This document shows positions 19,959 to 27,962 of a stretch of DNA of 64,000 nucleotides, piece by piece; the stretch's first letter is position 1; each line of letters opens with the position of its first letter. The DNA is taken from positions 276,973 through 340,972 of the forward strand of contig NZ_VTTM01000007.1 in NCBI RefSeq assembly GCF_008364795.1, read 5' to 3'. The position numbers and the translations under genes were made by a program. Below the pieces are notes generated by a model, which ran no database searches, was not told the origin of the DNA, and saw only the letters and a program-made list of their open reading frames with translations. Source of the stretch: Azospirillum oryzae. GTDB lineage: Bacteria; Pseudomonadota; Alphaproteobacteria; Azospirillales; Azospirillaceae.

Positions 19959-20966
19959 TCAAGGGTCGCGGGCGACGCGGATGCCGTAGGCGGCATAGCC
20001 GATCTCCGCCCCGTCGATCCGGCGGACGGCCGACCGGACATAGCGCGGATTGCTGTGCCACGATCCGCCCCGCATCACCCGTTGCGGGCATTCGCCGCCG
20101 CCATCCGTCGCGCAGTCCTCCACCCACTGCCAGACATTGCCGAGCATGTCGTAGAGGCCGAAGCCGTTGGGCCGGTAACTGCCGACCGGCGCGGTGAACA
20201 GGGCACCGTCGCGGCAGTTCGCGACCTCCCAGTCGGTGAAGCGGTCCTTGGCGCTCAGGTCGGCGCTGTTCGCCGCGTCGCAGCCCTTGGCCGGATCCTC
20301 GCCCCACCAGCGGGCGGTCCGGGTGCCGGCGCGGGCCGCATACTCCCACTCCGCCTCCGTCGGCAGGCGGTAGGGCTTGCCGGTCCGCCGGCTGAGCCAG
20401 TCCACATAGGCCTTGGCGTCGTACCAGCTGATGCAGACCGCCGGGTCCCGGTTCGTCTGGTCGAATCCCGGCCGGCGCCATGAGAAATGCCAGCGCGGCA
20501 GCAGGTCCGTCTCGCCGGCATAGCCGCGGCAGATCGTCCGCGGCTTGTAACCGCTGTCCTGGATGAACCGAGCGTACTCGCCGCGGGTCACCGGGTACTT
20601 GCCGATGGCGACGGGGTGCCGGATCGACACCGGCTGTTGCAACGGTTCGTCGGGAAAGCGCTCCCGTTCCGAGTCGGGCGAGCCCTGGAGAAAGCTGCCG
20701 GCGGGGAGCGCCACCAGGACCGGGGCGTCGGGATGGTCCCAGATCTCGCGGGCCGGGTCGCCCGCCTGCCAGAGCTGGAAGGCCGCCAGCCGTTCGGCGC
20801 GCCAGCCGGACAGATCCTCCGGCTCCGCCCGGCGCCAGCCGGCGAGGGCGGCCAGCACGAGGATGAGGACGACCACCGCGCCCACGGTTCCGGGCAGGGT
20901 GACTGGCATGGCGGGGATGCCTCTTGCGGGGGCGCCTTTGGCGGGGATGCGGATCATGCCCACCAT
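19959..20966 (-). CDS. Membrane-anchored SUMF1/FGE-type domain protein
   Basis: 335 residues from the ATG at 20966. One N-terminal membrane helix (TVGAVVVLILVLAALAGW) is followed by a periplasmic formylglycine-generating-enzyme-type domain: FPDEPLQQPVSI, KYPVTRGEYARF, WYDAKAYVDWLS, YRLPTEAEWEYAARAGT and the closing GLYDMLGNVWQWVED and VMRGGSW. Most bacterial members do not make formylglycine but serve as binding or assembly proteins. The frame extends to 21158 with no conserved sequence. M at 20957 is a second start and has a better spaced AGGGA. Confidence 0.85.
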   Translation of the reverse strand: MVGMIRIPAKGAPARGIPAMPVTLPGTVGAVVVLILVLAALAGWRRAEPEDLSGWRAERLAAFQLWQAGDPAREIWDHPDAPVLVALPAGSFLQGSPDSERERFPDEPLQQPVSIRHPVAIGKYPVTRGEYARFIQDSGYKPRTICRGYAGETDLLPRWHFSWRRPGFDQTNRDPAVCISWYDAKAYVDWLSRRTGKPYRLPTEAEWEYAARAGTRTARWWGEDPAKGCDAANSADLSAKDRFTDWEVANCRDGALFTAPVGSYRPNGFGLYDMLGNVWQWVEDCATDGGGECPQRVMRGGSWHSNPRYVRSAVRRIDGAEIGYAAYGIRVARDP

Positions 20967-21160
20967 TTCCCTGCGATAGCGCGTGTCCGGCAACCGCGCG
21001 TCCGTGTCCCGGTCGTGGCACTTCCCCGCCGGTGCCGGACACGGGTGGCCCAAGCTCTGCCCCTTTGAATTATGGCGGAAGCGGTAAGCGTCGAAGGCGG
21101 CGTCCCGCTGTTGGTGCGGGCAGACGTTCAACGGAGCGTTGATACCACAGGAGCACACAC

Positions 21161-21682
21161 ATGGCCGCCTATCCCGCGGATCTCACGCGCGCGCTGTTCG
21201 TCACCGGTCTGCGCAACGCCCATGCGGTGGAACAGCAGGCGCTGGCCCTGATGGACCGCCAGCTCGACCGTCTGGTGAATTATCCTGAAGTCTCCGACCA
21301 CCTGCGCATGCACCGTGGCGAGACCGAGTCCCAGATCACCCGCATCGAGCAGATCCTGGACCAGCTGCAGGAAACCCATTCCGGGCTGAAGGACACCGCC
21401 CTGTCGATCATGGGTAATCTTGCCGCGCTCGGCCATACCTTCGCCGAGGACGAGATCCTCAAGAACTCCTTCGCCAACTACGCCTTCGAGAATTTCGAGG
21501 TGGCGAGCTACCGGTCGCTGCTGACGGTGGCCGACGCCGGCAACTTCGCCTTCGCCACGCCGCTGTTGCAGACCTCCCTGCGCGAGGAGGAGGCGATGGC
21601 CTCCTGGGTAATCGACAATGTGCCGAAGCTGACGCTGAAATACCTGTCGCTGAAGGCCAACGACCAGACCGCCAGCCGCTGA
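21161..21682 (+). CDS. Ferritin-like DUF892 (YciE-type) protein
   Basis: 173 residues, almost entirely helical. The pattern of the YciE/DUF892 family is visible: an early LRNAHAVEQQALALMDRQ helix, HRGETESQITRIEQIL, and late EEAMASWVIDN, which together form a four-helix bundle with Glu and His residues able to bind a di-iron site. Related proteins are induced by stress; the role is not settled. AGGAG precedes the ATG by eight bases. It stands alone, divergent from the SUMF1-domain gene. Confidence 0.82.
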   Translation: MAAYPADLTRALFVTGLRNAHAVEQQALALMDRQLDRLVNYPEVSDHLRMHRGETESQITRIEQILDQLQETHSGLKDTALSIMGNLAALGHTFAEDEILKNSFANYAFENFEVASYRSLLTVADAGNFAFATPLLQTSLREEEAMASWVIDNVPKLTLKYLSLKANDQTASR

Positions 21683-21804
21683 CGCCGGGCGGCCATCGCT
21701 GCACTGCAACGCAGCCTTCCGGCCGTGTCCGGATTTTGCCCGGTGACGAGCCGGGGGGCTTTGCCGTAAGAAACTCGGCGGGTTTCAAAACGGATGGCTA
21801 CCCC

Positions 21805-22593
21805 GTGCTCCGATCGGTCTCTCTCTGCCTGTTCATCGCCGCGGCCGGCGGTCTTGCGGGCTGCACCTCCGACTATTCTCCCAACACCTATGCCTCCAAC
21901 GCGGTCCAGCAGGCCAACAAGGTGGAGCCGGGCATCGTCGTCGGATTCCGTCAGGTGGCTATCAGCGCCAACGGCACGGTCGGCGCGGTCAGCGGCGGGG
22001 CGGCCGGCGGCATCCTGGGCGCGCAGGTGGGGACGGGCGGGATCAACTCCGCGCTCGGCACCGTCGGCGGCACGGCGGTCGGCAGCCTGCTGGGCACGGC
22101 GATGGAACACATCGCCGGCGACACCACCGGTTGGGAATACATCGTCCGCAAATCGAACGGCGATCTGCTGTCGCTGACCCAGAAGGAACCGCAGCCGCTG
22201 CCGATCGGCCAGAAGGTTCTGGTCATCACCGGCAGCCAGGCCCGCATCGTTCCCGATTATTCCACCCCGGCCGATCCCACGCCCGCCAAGACCGATCCGT
22301 CAAAGGCGGACGCACCCAAGCCCGATGCGCCGAAATCGGAAGTGCCGAAATCGGACATCAAGGCGGTCCCACTCGCCCCGCCCGCCGAACCGGCCGCGCC
22401 GGCGGCACCCGCTCCGGCGGAGCAGTCCGCCACCGAATCGGCGCAGCCCGCCAGCGGCGGCGGCCCGATCCGCCTGACCGCCCCCACCGACACCGCCCCC
22501 GCTCCCGCGGCGGCTCCGGAGCCCGCAAACCCGACCCCGGCAAACCCGACCCCGGCAGAACCGCTCTCAGCAGAGCCGAAGCCGGCGGAATAG
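21805..22593 (+). CDS. Outer-membrane lipoprotein with glycine zipper and Pro/Ala-rich tail
   Basis: 262 residues from the GTG at 21805. The lipoprotein signal ends GGLAGC, the Cys being the lipidation site. A SlyB-like region follows: a glycine-zipper segment (AVSGGAAGGILGAQVGTGG and AVGSLLGTA), then a beta region WEYIVRKSNGDLLSLTQ. The C-terminal ~90 residues are low-complexity Pro, Ala, Glu and Lys with short repeats (NPTPANPTPAEP), probably a flexible extension into the periplasm. The frame is open to 21736, but only the GTG gives a proper lipoprotein signal; no clear ribosome binding site was seen. Confidence 0.72.
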   Translation: MLRSVSLCLFIAAAGGLAGCTSDYSPNTYASNAVQQANKVEPGIVVGFRQVAISANGTVGAVSGGAAGGILGAQVGTGGINSALGTVGGTAVGSLLGTAMEHIAGDTTGWEYIVRKSNGDLLSLTQKEPQPLPIGQKVLVITGSQARIVPDYSTPADPTPAKTDPSKADAPKPDAPKSEVPKSDIKAVPLAPPAEPAAPAAPAPAEQSATESAQPASGGGPIRLTAPTDTAPAPAAAPEPANPTPANPTPAEPLSAEPKPAE

Positions 22594-22668
22594 CAGCACC
22601 ATACTTGTCCGAATGGCCGGGATGGCGCACAGTCCGGTGGTCCAACAGAGATCACCGGCCGAGGGTCC

Positions 22669-23181
22669 ATGTCCGCCGTCGATACCGCACAGAACGCCGC
22701 TCCCGCTCCGGCCCCCACGCCAGCCATGACCAGGGAGGAGTTGGAGGAGCTGATCCGCGAGGGGGTTCCCCTGGTCGGGAATTTCGGCATCGCCGTGGAA
22801 AGCCTGGGCGCCGGGACGATTCGACTGCGGCTGCCCTACAAGGTCGATTTCGTCCGGCCCGGCGGCACCGTCACCGGCCCGGCGATGTTCGGGCTGGCCG
22901 ACGTGGCGCTCTATGGCGCGGTGCTGAGCCTGATCGGCCGGGTCGAGCTGGCGGTCACCACCAGCATGACCATCAACTTCCTGCGCCGTCCGCCGCCCGT
23001 CGCCATCATCGCCGAGGCGCGCGTCCTGAAGCTGGGCAAGCGGCTGGCTTATGGCGAGATCCTGCTGTTCTCCGAAGGTGATCCGGAGCCGGTCGCCCAC
23101 GTCACCGGAACCTACTCCATCCCCCCGCACGCCCCCGTTACCGTTGCGGTATCTCATTACCGTGTGGATGGGGCGCTGTAA
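22669..23181 (+). CDS. Hotdog-fold thioesterase (PaaI-like)
   Basis: 170 residues. An Ala/Pro-rich N-terminus of about 20 residues precedes a hotdog domain with the PaaI pattern: LRLPYKVDFVRPGGTVTGPAMFGLADVALYG, where Asp in the central helix is the catalytic candidate, and TTSMTINFLRRPP. It should hydrolyse acyl-CoA thioesters; the acyl group is unknown. It is the last gene before the rplM promoter and appears to be transcribed separately. Confidence 0.85.
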   Translation: MSAVDTAQNAAPAPAPTPAMTREELEELIREGVPLVGNFGIAVESLGAGTIRLRLPYKVDFVRPGGTVTGPAMFGLADVALYGAVLSLIGRVELAVTTSMTINFLRRPPPVAIIAEARVLKLGKRLAYGEILLFSEGDPEPVAHVTGTYSIPPHAPVTVAVSHYRVDGAL

Positions 23182-23251
23182 AAAGTCCTTTCAAATCAAT
23201 GGGTTTGCCTGACGGGTATCTAATTACCGCGCTTGTAAACTATTGAAAGGA

Positions 23252-23297
23252 AACGGAAATTTTTCCGTTGACAGAGGCATGCTCCGGCCCGTAGAAA
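23252..23297 (+). promoter_or_regulatory. rplM-rpsI promoter with overlapping palindrome
   Basis: TTGACA at 23268-23273 and TAGAAA at 23292-23297, 18 bp apart, are the best -35/-10 pair in front of rplM. A perfect palindrome (AACGGAAA, TT, TTTCCGTT) occupies 23252-23269 and overlaps the first bases of the -35, where a repressor or activator could act. Confidence 0.6.
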
Positions 23298-23363
23298 GCC
23301 GTCCGCTTCGGCGCCCCGGAATCGGCGGCCTGCCGATCCGTATTCGAAGAAACGAGTGTGGCG

Positions 23364-23828
23364 ATGAAGACCTTCAATCTGAAGCCGACCGAAATCGAGA
23401 AGAAGTGGTACGTCGTTGACGCCGACGGCCTCGTTCTCGGGCGGCTTGCCAGCATCCTGGCGAACATCCTGCGTGGCAAGAACAAGCCGACCTACACCCC
23501 CCACATGGATTGCGGCGACAACATCGTCGTGATCAACGCGGAGAAGGTGAAGCTGACCGGCAACAAGCGCGACGCCGACATCTTCTACTGGCACACCGGT
23601 TATCCGGGCGGGATCAAGGGGCGTTCCAAGGGCCAGATCCTGGACGGCAAGTATCCGGAACGTGTGATCGAGAAGGCCGTGGAGCGCATGGTTCCGCGCG
23701 GTCCGCTCGGCCGCCAGCAGATGACCCACCTCAAGGTCTACAAGGGCGCCACGCATCCGCACGATGCGCAGCAGCCGGTCGCCCTCGACATCGGCGCCCT
23801 GAACCCGAAGAATAAGCGGAGCGCGTAA
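23364..23828 (+). CDS. rplM: 50S ribosomal protein L13
   Basis: 154 residues. It begins [20 protein letters not shown] and shows the L13 core [28 protein letters not shown], split as a conserved assembly surface, and [13 protein letters not shown] near the end. It binds 23S rRNA early in large-subunit assembly. The ATG at 23364 is preferred over a GTG at 23358 because the conserved sequence begins there. rpsI follows after 2 bp, the standard pair. Confidence 0.97.
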   Translation: MKTFNLKPTEIEKKWYVVDADGLVLGRLASILANILRGKNKPTYTPHMDCGDNIVVINAEKVKLTGNKRDADIFYWHTGYPGGIKGRSKGQILDGKYPERVIEKAVERMVPRGPLGRQQMTHLKVYKGATHPHDAQQPVALDIGALNPKNKRSA

Positions 23829-23830
23829 GC

Positions 23831-24319
23831 ATGGCTCAGGTCACCACCACCCTCTCCAGCCTCAAGGAACTGACGGGCGCCGCCGCCACCGCGACCGTCA
23901 CCGAGGAGCTCGCCGCTCCGAAGCTGGACGCCCAGGGCCGCGCCTATGCCACCGGCAAGCGCAAGGACGCCGTCGCCCGCGTGTGGATCAAGCCGGGCAC
24001 CGGCAAGGTCACCGTGAACGGCCGCGACCAGTCGGTCTACTTCGCCCGTCCGGTTCTGCGCATGATGATCGCCCAGCCGTTCGGCGTGACCGAGCGTTCG
24101 GAGCAGTTCGACGTGGTCGCCACCGTTGCCGGTGGTGGTCTGTCGGGCCAGGCCGGTGCCGTCCGTCACGGCATCTCCAAGGCGCTGACCTACTTCGAGC
24201 CGGCCCTGCGCCCGCCGCTGAAGGCCGCCGGCTTCCTGACCCGCGACGCCCGTACGGTCGAGCGTAAGAAGTACGGCCGCGCCAAGGCCCGCCGCAGCTT
24301 CCAGTTCTCGAAGCGCTAA
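23831..24319 (+). CDS. rpsI: 30S ribosomal protein S9
   Basis: 162 residues. The S9 core ([19 protein letters not shown], then [11 protein letters not shown] and the arginine/lysine-rich tail ending QFSKR) is complete. The C-terminal tail reaches the P-site tRNA. About 35 residues of N-terminal extension before the core are typical of alphaproteobacteria. It is cotranscribed with rplM and is followed by a strong terminator. Confidence 0.97.
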   Translation: MAQVTTTLSSLKELTGAAATATVTEELAAPKLDAQGRAYATGKRKDAVARVWIKPGTGKVTVNGRDQSVYFARPVLRMMIAQPFGVTERSEQFDVVATVAGGGLSGQAGAVRHGISKALTYFEPALRPPLKAAGFLTRDARTVERKKYGRAKARRSFQFSKR

Positions 24320-24355
24320 TCCCTACACGGGCCCGCGGCTTTACGGTACAAGCGA

Positions 24356-24388
24356 GGGGCGTCCCGAAAGGGGCGCCCCTTTCTTTTT
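24356..24388 (+). terminator. Intrinsic terminator after rpsI
   Basis: GGGGCGTCCC (24356-24365), GAAA loop, GGGGCGCCCC (24370-24379), then TTTCTTTTT. A 10-bp stem with one G-T pair and a stable tetraloop makes this a clear rho-independent terminator. Confidence 0.9.
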
Positions 24389-24452
24389 GCCTTTACCCTC
24401 ACGCCTACCCAAGCCTCAACGTTCCTCCCGTCAAGCGAAGGACATCGGTTCC

Positions 24453-25517
24453 ATGGCCTCGATCACCACTCCCGGCGGCTCGAAGATCCGCGTCGGCATC
24501 CTGGGCGCTTCCGGTTACACCGGCGCCGAACTGGTGCGCATGCTGCTGCGCCACCCGAACGTGGAGATCGCCGCGCTGACCGCCGAACGACAGGCCGGAA
24601 AGCCGATGGCGGAGGTGTTCCCGCATCTGGGCGGCTATGGCCTGCCCGACCTGGTGAAGATCGAAGAGCTGAAGTGGGACAACCTGGACTTCATCTTCTG
24701 CGCCCTGCCGCACGGCACGACGCAGGAGGTGGTCGCCGGACTGCCCAGCGGCCTGAAGGTGGTCGACCTGTCGGCCGATTTCCGCCTGAGCGACCCGGCC
24801 GAATACGCCACCTGGTACGGGCATGAGCATCGCGCCGTCGACCTGCAGAAGGAGGTCGCCTACGGCCTGACCGAGTTCAACCGCCAGGGTGTGCGCAAGG
24901 CGCGGGTGGTGGCCAACCCGGGCTGCTACCCGACCTGCTCGCTGCTGCCGCTGCTGCCGCTGCTGATGGAGAACCAGATCGAGCCGGGCGGCATCATCAT
25001 CGACGCCAAGTCCGGCGTGTCGGGCGCCGGCCGCGACGCCAAGCAGGCCAACCTGTTCACCGAAGTGTCGGAAGGCTTCAACGCCTATGGCGTCGGCCAC
25101 CACCGCCACATGCCGGAGATCGAGCAGGAGCTGCGGCTGGCCGCCGGCCGTCCGGTCACCGTCTCCTTCACCCCGCATCTGGTGCCGATGAACCGCGGCA
25201 TGATGGCGACCATCTATGTCCGCATGGCCGACGGCGTCACCGCCGACGACCTGCGGGCGACGCTGGCCGCCCGCTATGCCGACGAGCCCTTCGTCGGCGT
25301 GACCCCGGCCGGCGTGGTGCCGGCGACGCGCCATGTCCGCGCCTCCAACCACAACCTGATCGGCGTGGTCGCCGACCGCACCCCGCGCGGCGCCATCATC
25401 GTGTCGGTGATCGACAATCTGGTGAAGGGCGCGTCGGGTCAGGCGATCCAGAACATGAACGTCATGATGGGGCTGGGCGAGACGACCGGCATCGATCAGG
25501 CGCCGCTTTTCCCGTAA
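24453..25517 (+). CDS. argC: N-acetyl-gamma-glutamyl-phosphate reductase
   Basis: 354 residues. NADPH-dependent reduction of N-acetylglutamyl phosphate to the semialdehyde, third step of arginine synthesis. Visible motifs: nucleotide-binding GASGYTGAELVRML, the active-site ANPGCYPT with the catalytic C158, and AKSGVSGAGR. The ATG at 24453 is chosen because it precedes the conserved start (RVGILGASGYTG) by 13 residues and follows a GAAGGA. It lies 64 bp after the rpsI terminator; the order rplM-rpsI-argC is common in alphaproteobacteria. Confidence 0.96.
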   Translation: MASITTPGGSKIRVGILGASGYTGAELVRMLLRHPNVEIAALTAERQAGKPMAEVFPHLGGYGLPDLVKIEELKWDNLDFIFCALPHGTTQEVVAGLPSGLKVVDLSADFRLSDPAEYATWYGHEHRAVDLQKEVAYGLTEFNRQGVRKARVVANPGCYPTCSLLPLLPLLMENQIEPGGIIIDAKSGVSGAGRDAKQANLFTEVSEGFNAYGVGHHRHMPEIEQELRLAAGRPVTVSFTPHLVPMNRGMMATIYVRMADGVTADDLRATLAARYADEPFVGVTPAGVVPATRHVRASNHNLIGVVADRTPRGAIIVSVIDNLVKGASGQAIQNMNVMMGLGETTGIDQAPLFP

Positions 25518-25694
25518 TCGGGACCCGCGACGGGATGGGGCGGGGGCTGTGACAGCGTTGTGGCCCCCTGTCCGCACTGTTGCACAGAGGCACCAATCGG
25601 GATTTGCTTTGGCCTGTCAATGCGAAATCAGGTGGTGCCTTAAGCCTTCCGGTGCTTCAATCCGGCCCGTCATGCACGACTTCGGTACGACCTG

Positions 25695-26231
25695 ATGACC
25701 GGCCTTGTCCGCGCCTTCAACGGCATCCTGCCCACCATCGACCCGACCGCGTTCATCGCGGAAACGGCGGCGGTGATCGGTGATGTCGTGATCGGGGCGA
25801 ACAGCAGCATCTGGTACGGCTGCACCGTGCGTGGAGACGTCAACGAGATCCGAATCGGCGCTCGCACCAACCTCCAGGACGGCACCGTGATCCACGTGGC
25901 CGCCGAAGGGCAGGGCACCTACATCGGGGACGACATCACCGTCGGCCATATGGCGCTGCTGCACGCCTGCACGCTGGAAGACGGCTGCTTCATCGGCATG
26001 AAGGCCTGCATCCTGGATGGGGCCTATGTCGAGTCGCGGGCGATGGTCGCCGCCGGTGCTCTGGTGACGCCCGGAAAGCGGGTGACGTCCGGATTCTTGT
26101 GGGCCGGCAGCCCTGCTAGACCGGTTCGCGAGCTTACGGAAAAAGATCTCGCGGTTTTTCCTGTGCTCAGCCACCGTTATACGGATTTGGCGGAAACCTA
26201 CCGGAAAAGCTGCTATGGAAGTGGAGCATAG
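25695..26231 (+). CDS. Gamma-carbonic-anhydrase-type hexapeptide-repeat protein
   Basis: 178 residues of left-handed beta-helix (hexapeptide repeats such as VIGDVV, IGANSS, IGARTN, IGDDIT). The three metal-ligand histidines of gamma-class enzymes are present (VIHV, then GHMALLH). It is closest in pattern to YrdA/CaiE-like proteins, which bind zinc or iron; carbonic anhydrase activity is proven only for some members. The ATG at 25695 directly precedes the conserved region. The gene stands alone, with 177 bp before it. Confidence 0.85.
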   Translation: MTGLVRAFNGILPTIDPTAFIAETAAVIGDVVIGANSSIWYGCTVRGDVNEIRIGARTNLQDGTVIHVAAEGQGTYIGDDITVGHMALLHACTLEDGCFIGMKACILDGAYVESRAMVAAGALVTPGKRVTSGFLWAGSPARPVRELTEKDLAVFPVLSHRYTDLAETYRKSCYGSGA

Positions 26232-26401
26232 GTCAAGGTTCAGGTAGGGTTCGGCCGAACGGCTGAGGTGTCGGAACATTGCCGCACACCACATGTTGGG
26301 AAGGTCGATACCGCGCTTGCACGTGGGCAGATGCTTCGATTGATAGGTTCATCCCCCGCAGGCACTCTGATGGGGAAGGGTTCTGGAAGGGAGTGAAGAC
26401 A

Positions 26402-26998
26402 ATGAAGACTATTGTTCGCGCGGGTCTGGCTGCCATCCCGGCCGCCATCGTCGCTTTCGGTCTGTCGGCGGCCGCCAATGCCCAGGACGCGAGCCTGGTC
26501 GGCAAGGGCACCGAGTGGTGCAACCCGGTCATCGGCTGGGGCAACGTTGCCGCTCGTACCGGTGACGGCGGTTACGTCATCCATCAGGGCAGCTATCCGT
26601 GCCCGCCGGCCGCTGCCGCTCCGGCTCCGGCCGCCGTCGCTGCGGTCCAGAGCGAATATCTGGTGTTCTTCGACTGGGATAAGTCGAACATCACCCCGGC
26701 CGCCGATCGCGTGATCGGTGACGCGGTGTCGGCCATCCTGAAGAACGGTGGCGCCAAGATCAACGTCGTCGGCCACACCGATACCTCGGGGTCGCCGGCT
26801 TACAACCAGAAGCTGTCGGTGCGTCGTGCCGACGCGGTCAAGAAGGCCCTGGTCGCCAAGGGCATCCCGGCCGCCAACATCACGACCCAGGGCAAGGGCG
26901 AGAGCCAGCTGCTGGTTCAGACCGGCCCGAACGTCCGCGAGCCGTCCAACCGTCGTGCGCAGATCCTGCCGCGCCTGCTGAACGCTCCGTCGTCCTAA
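26402..26998 (+). CDS. OmpA-domain outer-membrane/peptidoglycan-binding protein
   Basis: 198 residues. A signal peptide (ending SAAANA) is followed by a short unique region with two cysteines (WCNPV and PCPP, likely a disulfide), an Ala/Pro linker, and an OmpA C-terminal domain (about 85-195): FFDWDKSNITPAADRV, VVGHTDTSGSPAYNQKLSVRR and the terminal NRRAQI. The conserved Asp and Arg bind diaminopimelate in peptidoglycan. There is no beta-barrel, so it is a soluble or anchored periplasmic protein. The ribosome binding site AAGGGA supports the start. A strong terminator follows. Confidence 0.88.
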   Translation: MKTIVRAGLAAIPAAIVAFGLSAAANAQDASLVGKGTEWCNPVIGWGNVAARTGDGGYVIHQGSYPCPPAAAAPAPAAVAAVQSEYLVFFDWDKSNITPAADRVIGDAVSAILKNGGAKINVVGHTDTSGSPAYNQKLSVRRADAVKKALVAKGIPAANITTQGKGESQLLVQTGPNVREPSNRRAQILPRLLNAPSS

Positions 26999-27067
26999 AG
27001 GACGGTTGGCAGGGGGCCGTTCCGGGGGTATCGGACCGGCCATCCCGCCAGCGGGAGAAACCGCAGG

Positions 27068-27105
27068 AAAAAGGCCGCGCCGGGCTTCCCGGTCGCGGCC
27101 TTTTT
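27068..27105. terminator. Bidirectional terminator between the OmpA-domain gene and the flavoprotein gene
   Basis: AAAAAGGCCGCG and CGCGGCCTTTTT form a 12-bp arm pair around a smaller CCGGG/CCCGG hairpin. A-tract and T-tract on both sides allow it to end transcripts of both convergent genes. Confidence 0.92.
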
Positions 27106-27136
27106 CCGTTTCGGACTGCTGTCAGCCAGCGGTGTC

Positions 27137-27841
27137 TCAGCCCTTGATCTGGGCCGGGTCCTGTTCCGGCTCGCCGGCGGTCAGACGCAGCGGCAGCACG
27201 CCCGCCCACACCGGATGGTCCATATCCTCCGGATCGTCGCCGGGCGGGCCGGATCGCCGCTTGGCCGACGCCTCGGCGATGGGGAAGGCCAGCACGGATG
27301 TGGCCTTCAGCTCCTGCGCGTTGGGCGCCCGCACCTTGGCGCTGCGGCCGGGTTCGATCTTCTCCATCAGCGCGTCGAGCGCCGCACGCTTCTCCGCCTC
27401 CTCCGACACCAGCCGCGGCCGGCCGAACAGCATGACCGAGCGGTAGTTGACGGAGTGATGGAAGGCCGAGCGCGCCAGCACCCACCCGTCGATCAGCGAC
27501 AGCGTGATGCAGGCCTCGCCCCCCTCCTGCAGCCGCCGGATCATCCGGCTGGAGGAGGCGCCGTGGATCATCAGCTCGTCCCCCACCCGCCAGGGAACCG
27601 TCGGGATCACCATGGGGGAGGGGGCGCCATGGCCCTTGATGGCGTCGTCGACGAAGCCGACGTGGCAGATCGGCGCCTCGTCGATGATGGAGTGGATCAG
27701 GGCGACGTCATGGTTGCCGCGGTCACCTAGCCGCACCGGACGGGTGCGCGGGGTCGGGGCCAAGGCGGCGGGGGAATCGGCCGTAGGGGGATCGGCCATA
27801 GGGGAATCGGCCATAGGGGAATCGGTGAGAAGGCTGGTCAT
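27137..27841 (-). CDS. Pyridoxamine-phosphate-oxidase-family FMN protein
   Basis: 234 residues from the ATG at 27841. The split-barrel FMN fold is recognised from ICHVGFVDD, MVIPTVPWRVGDELMIHG, CITLSLIDGWVLARSAFHHSVNYRSV (split across the middle) and VWAGVLPLRL. The family (DUF/COG3467-like) includes heme or nitroimidazole-linked flavoproteins; the reaction here is unknown. The first 25 residues are a run of SPMAD-like repeats encoded by a 15-bp tandem repeat. It is divergent from a MocR regulator gene, which probably controls it, and PLP-linked metabolism is a reasonable context. Confidence 0.82.
   Translation of the reverse strand: MTSLLTDSPMADSPMADPPTADSPAALAPTPRTRPVRLGDRGNHDVALIHSIIDEAPICHVGFVDDAIKGHGAPSPMVIPTVPWRVGDELMIHGASSSRMIRRLQEGGEACITLSLIDGWVLARSAFHHSVNYRSVMLFGRPRLVSEEAEKRAALDALMEKIEPGRSAKVRAPNAQELKATSVLAFPIAEASAKRRSGPPGDDPEDMDHPVWAGVLPLRLTAGEPEQDPAQIKG
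27771..27830 (-). repeat. Four 15-bp tandem repeats in the flavoprotein gene's 5' end
   Basis: Four units of 15 bp (27771, 27786, 27801 and 27816), each close to GGGGAATCGGCCATA on the plus strand, lie inside the first codons. They encode a variable DSPMA-type stretch. Units differ at one to five positions, and a gain or loss of one unit would stay in frame. Confidence 0.85.
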
Positions 27842-27911
27842 GGTCGTGCTCAAGGCCGGAACTGTTGCGATGGCCCAGAATGACCGGCAGAATGGTTCCT
27901 TCGAAAGGTCC

Positions 27912-27925
27912 GGAATGTCGATTCC
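27912..27925. promoter_or_regulatory. Small inverted repeat in the MocR/flavoprotein divergent spacer
   Basis: GGAAT, GTCG, ATTCC forms perfect 5-bp arms in the 121-bp spacer. Imperfect GGTTCC and GGGACC elements lie on either side. It is a possible operator of the MocR protein, but the arms are short. Confidence 0.3.
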
Positions 27926-27962
27926 ATAGGGACCAATTCTCCACACTCCTGGAAGGCTCGCC

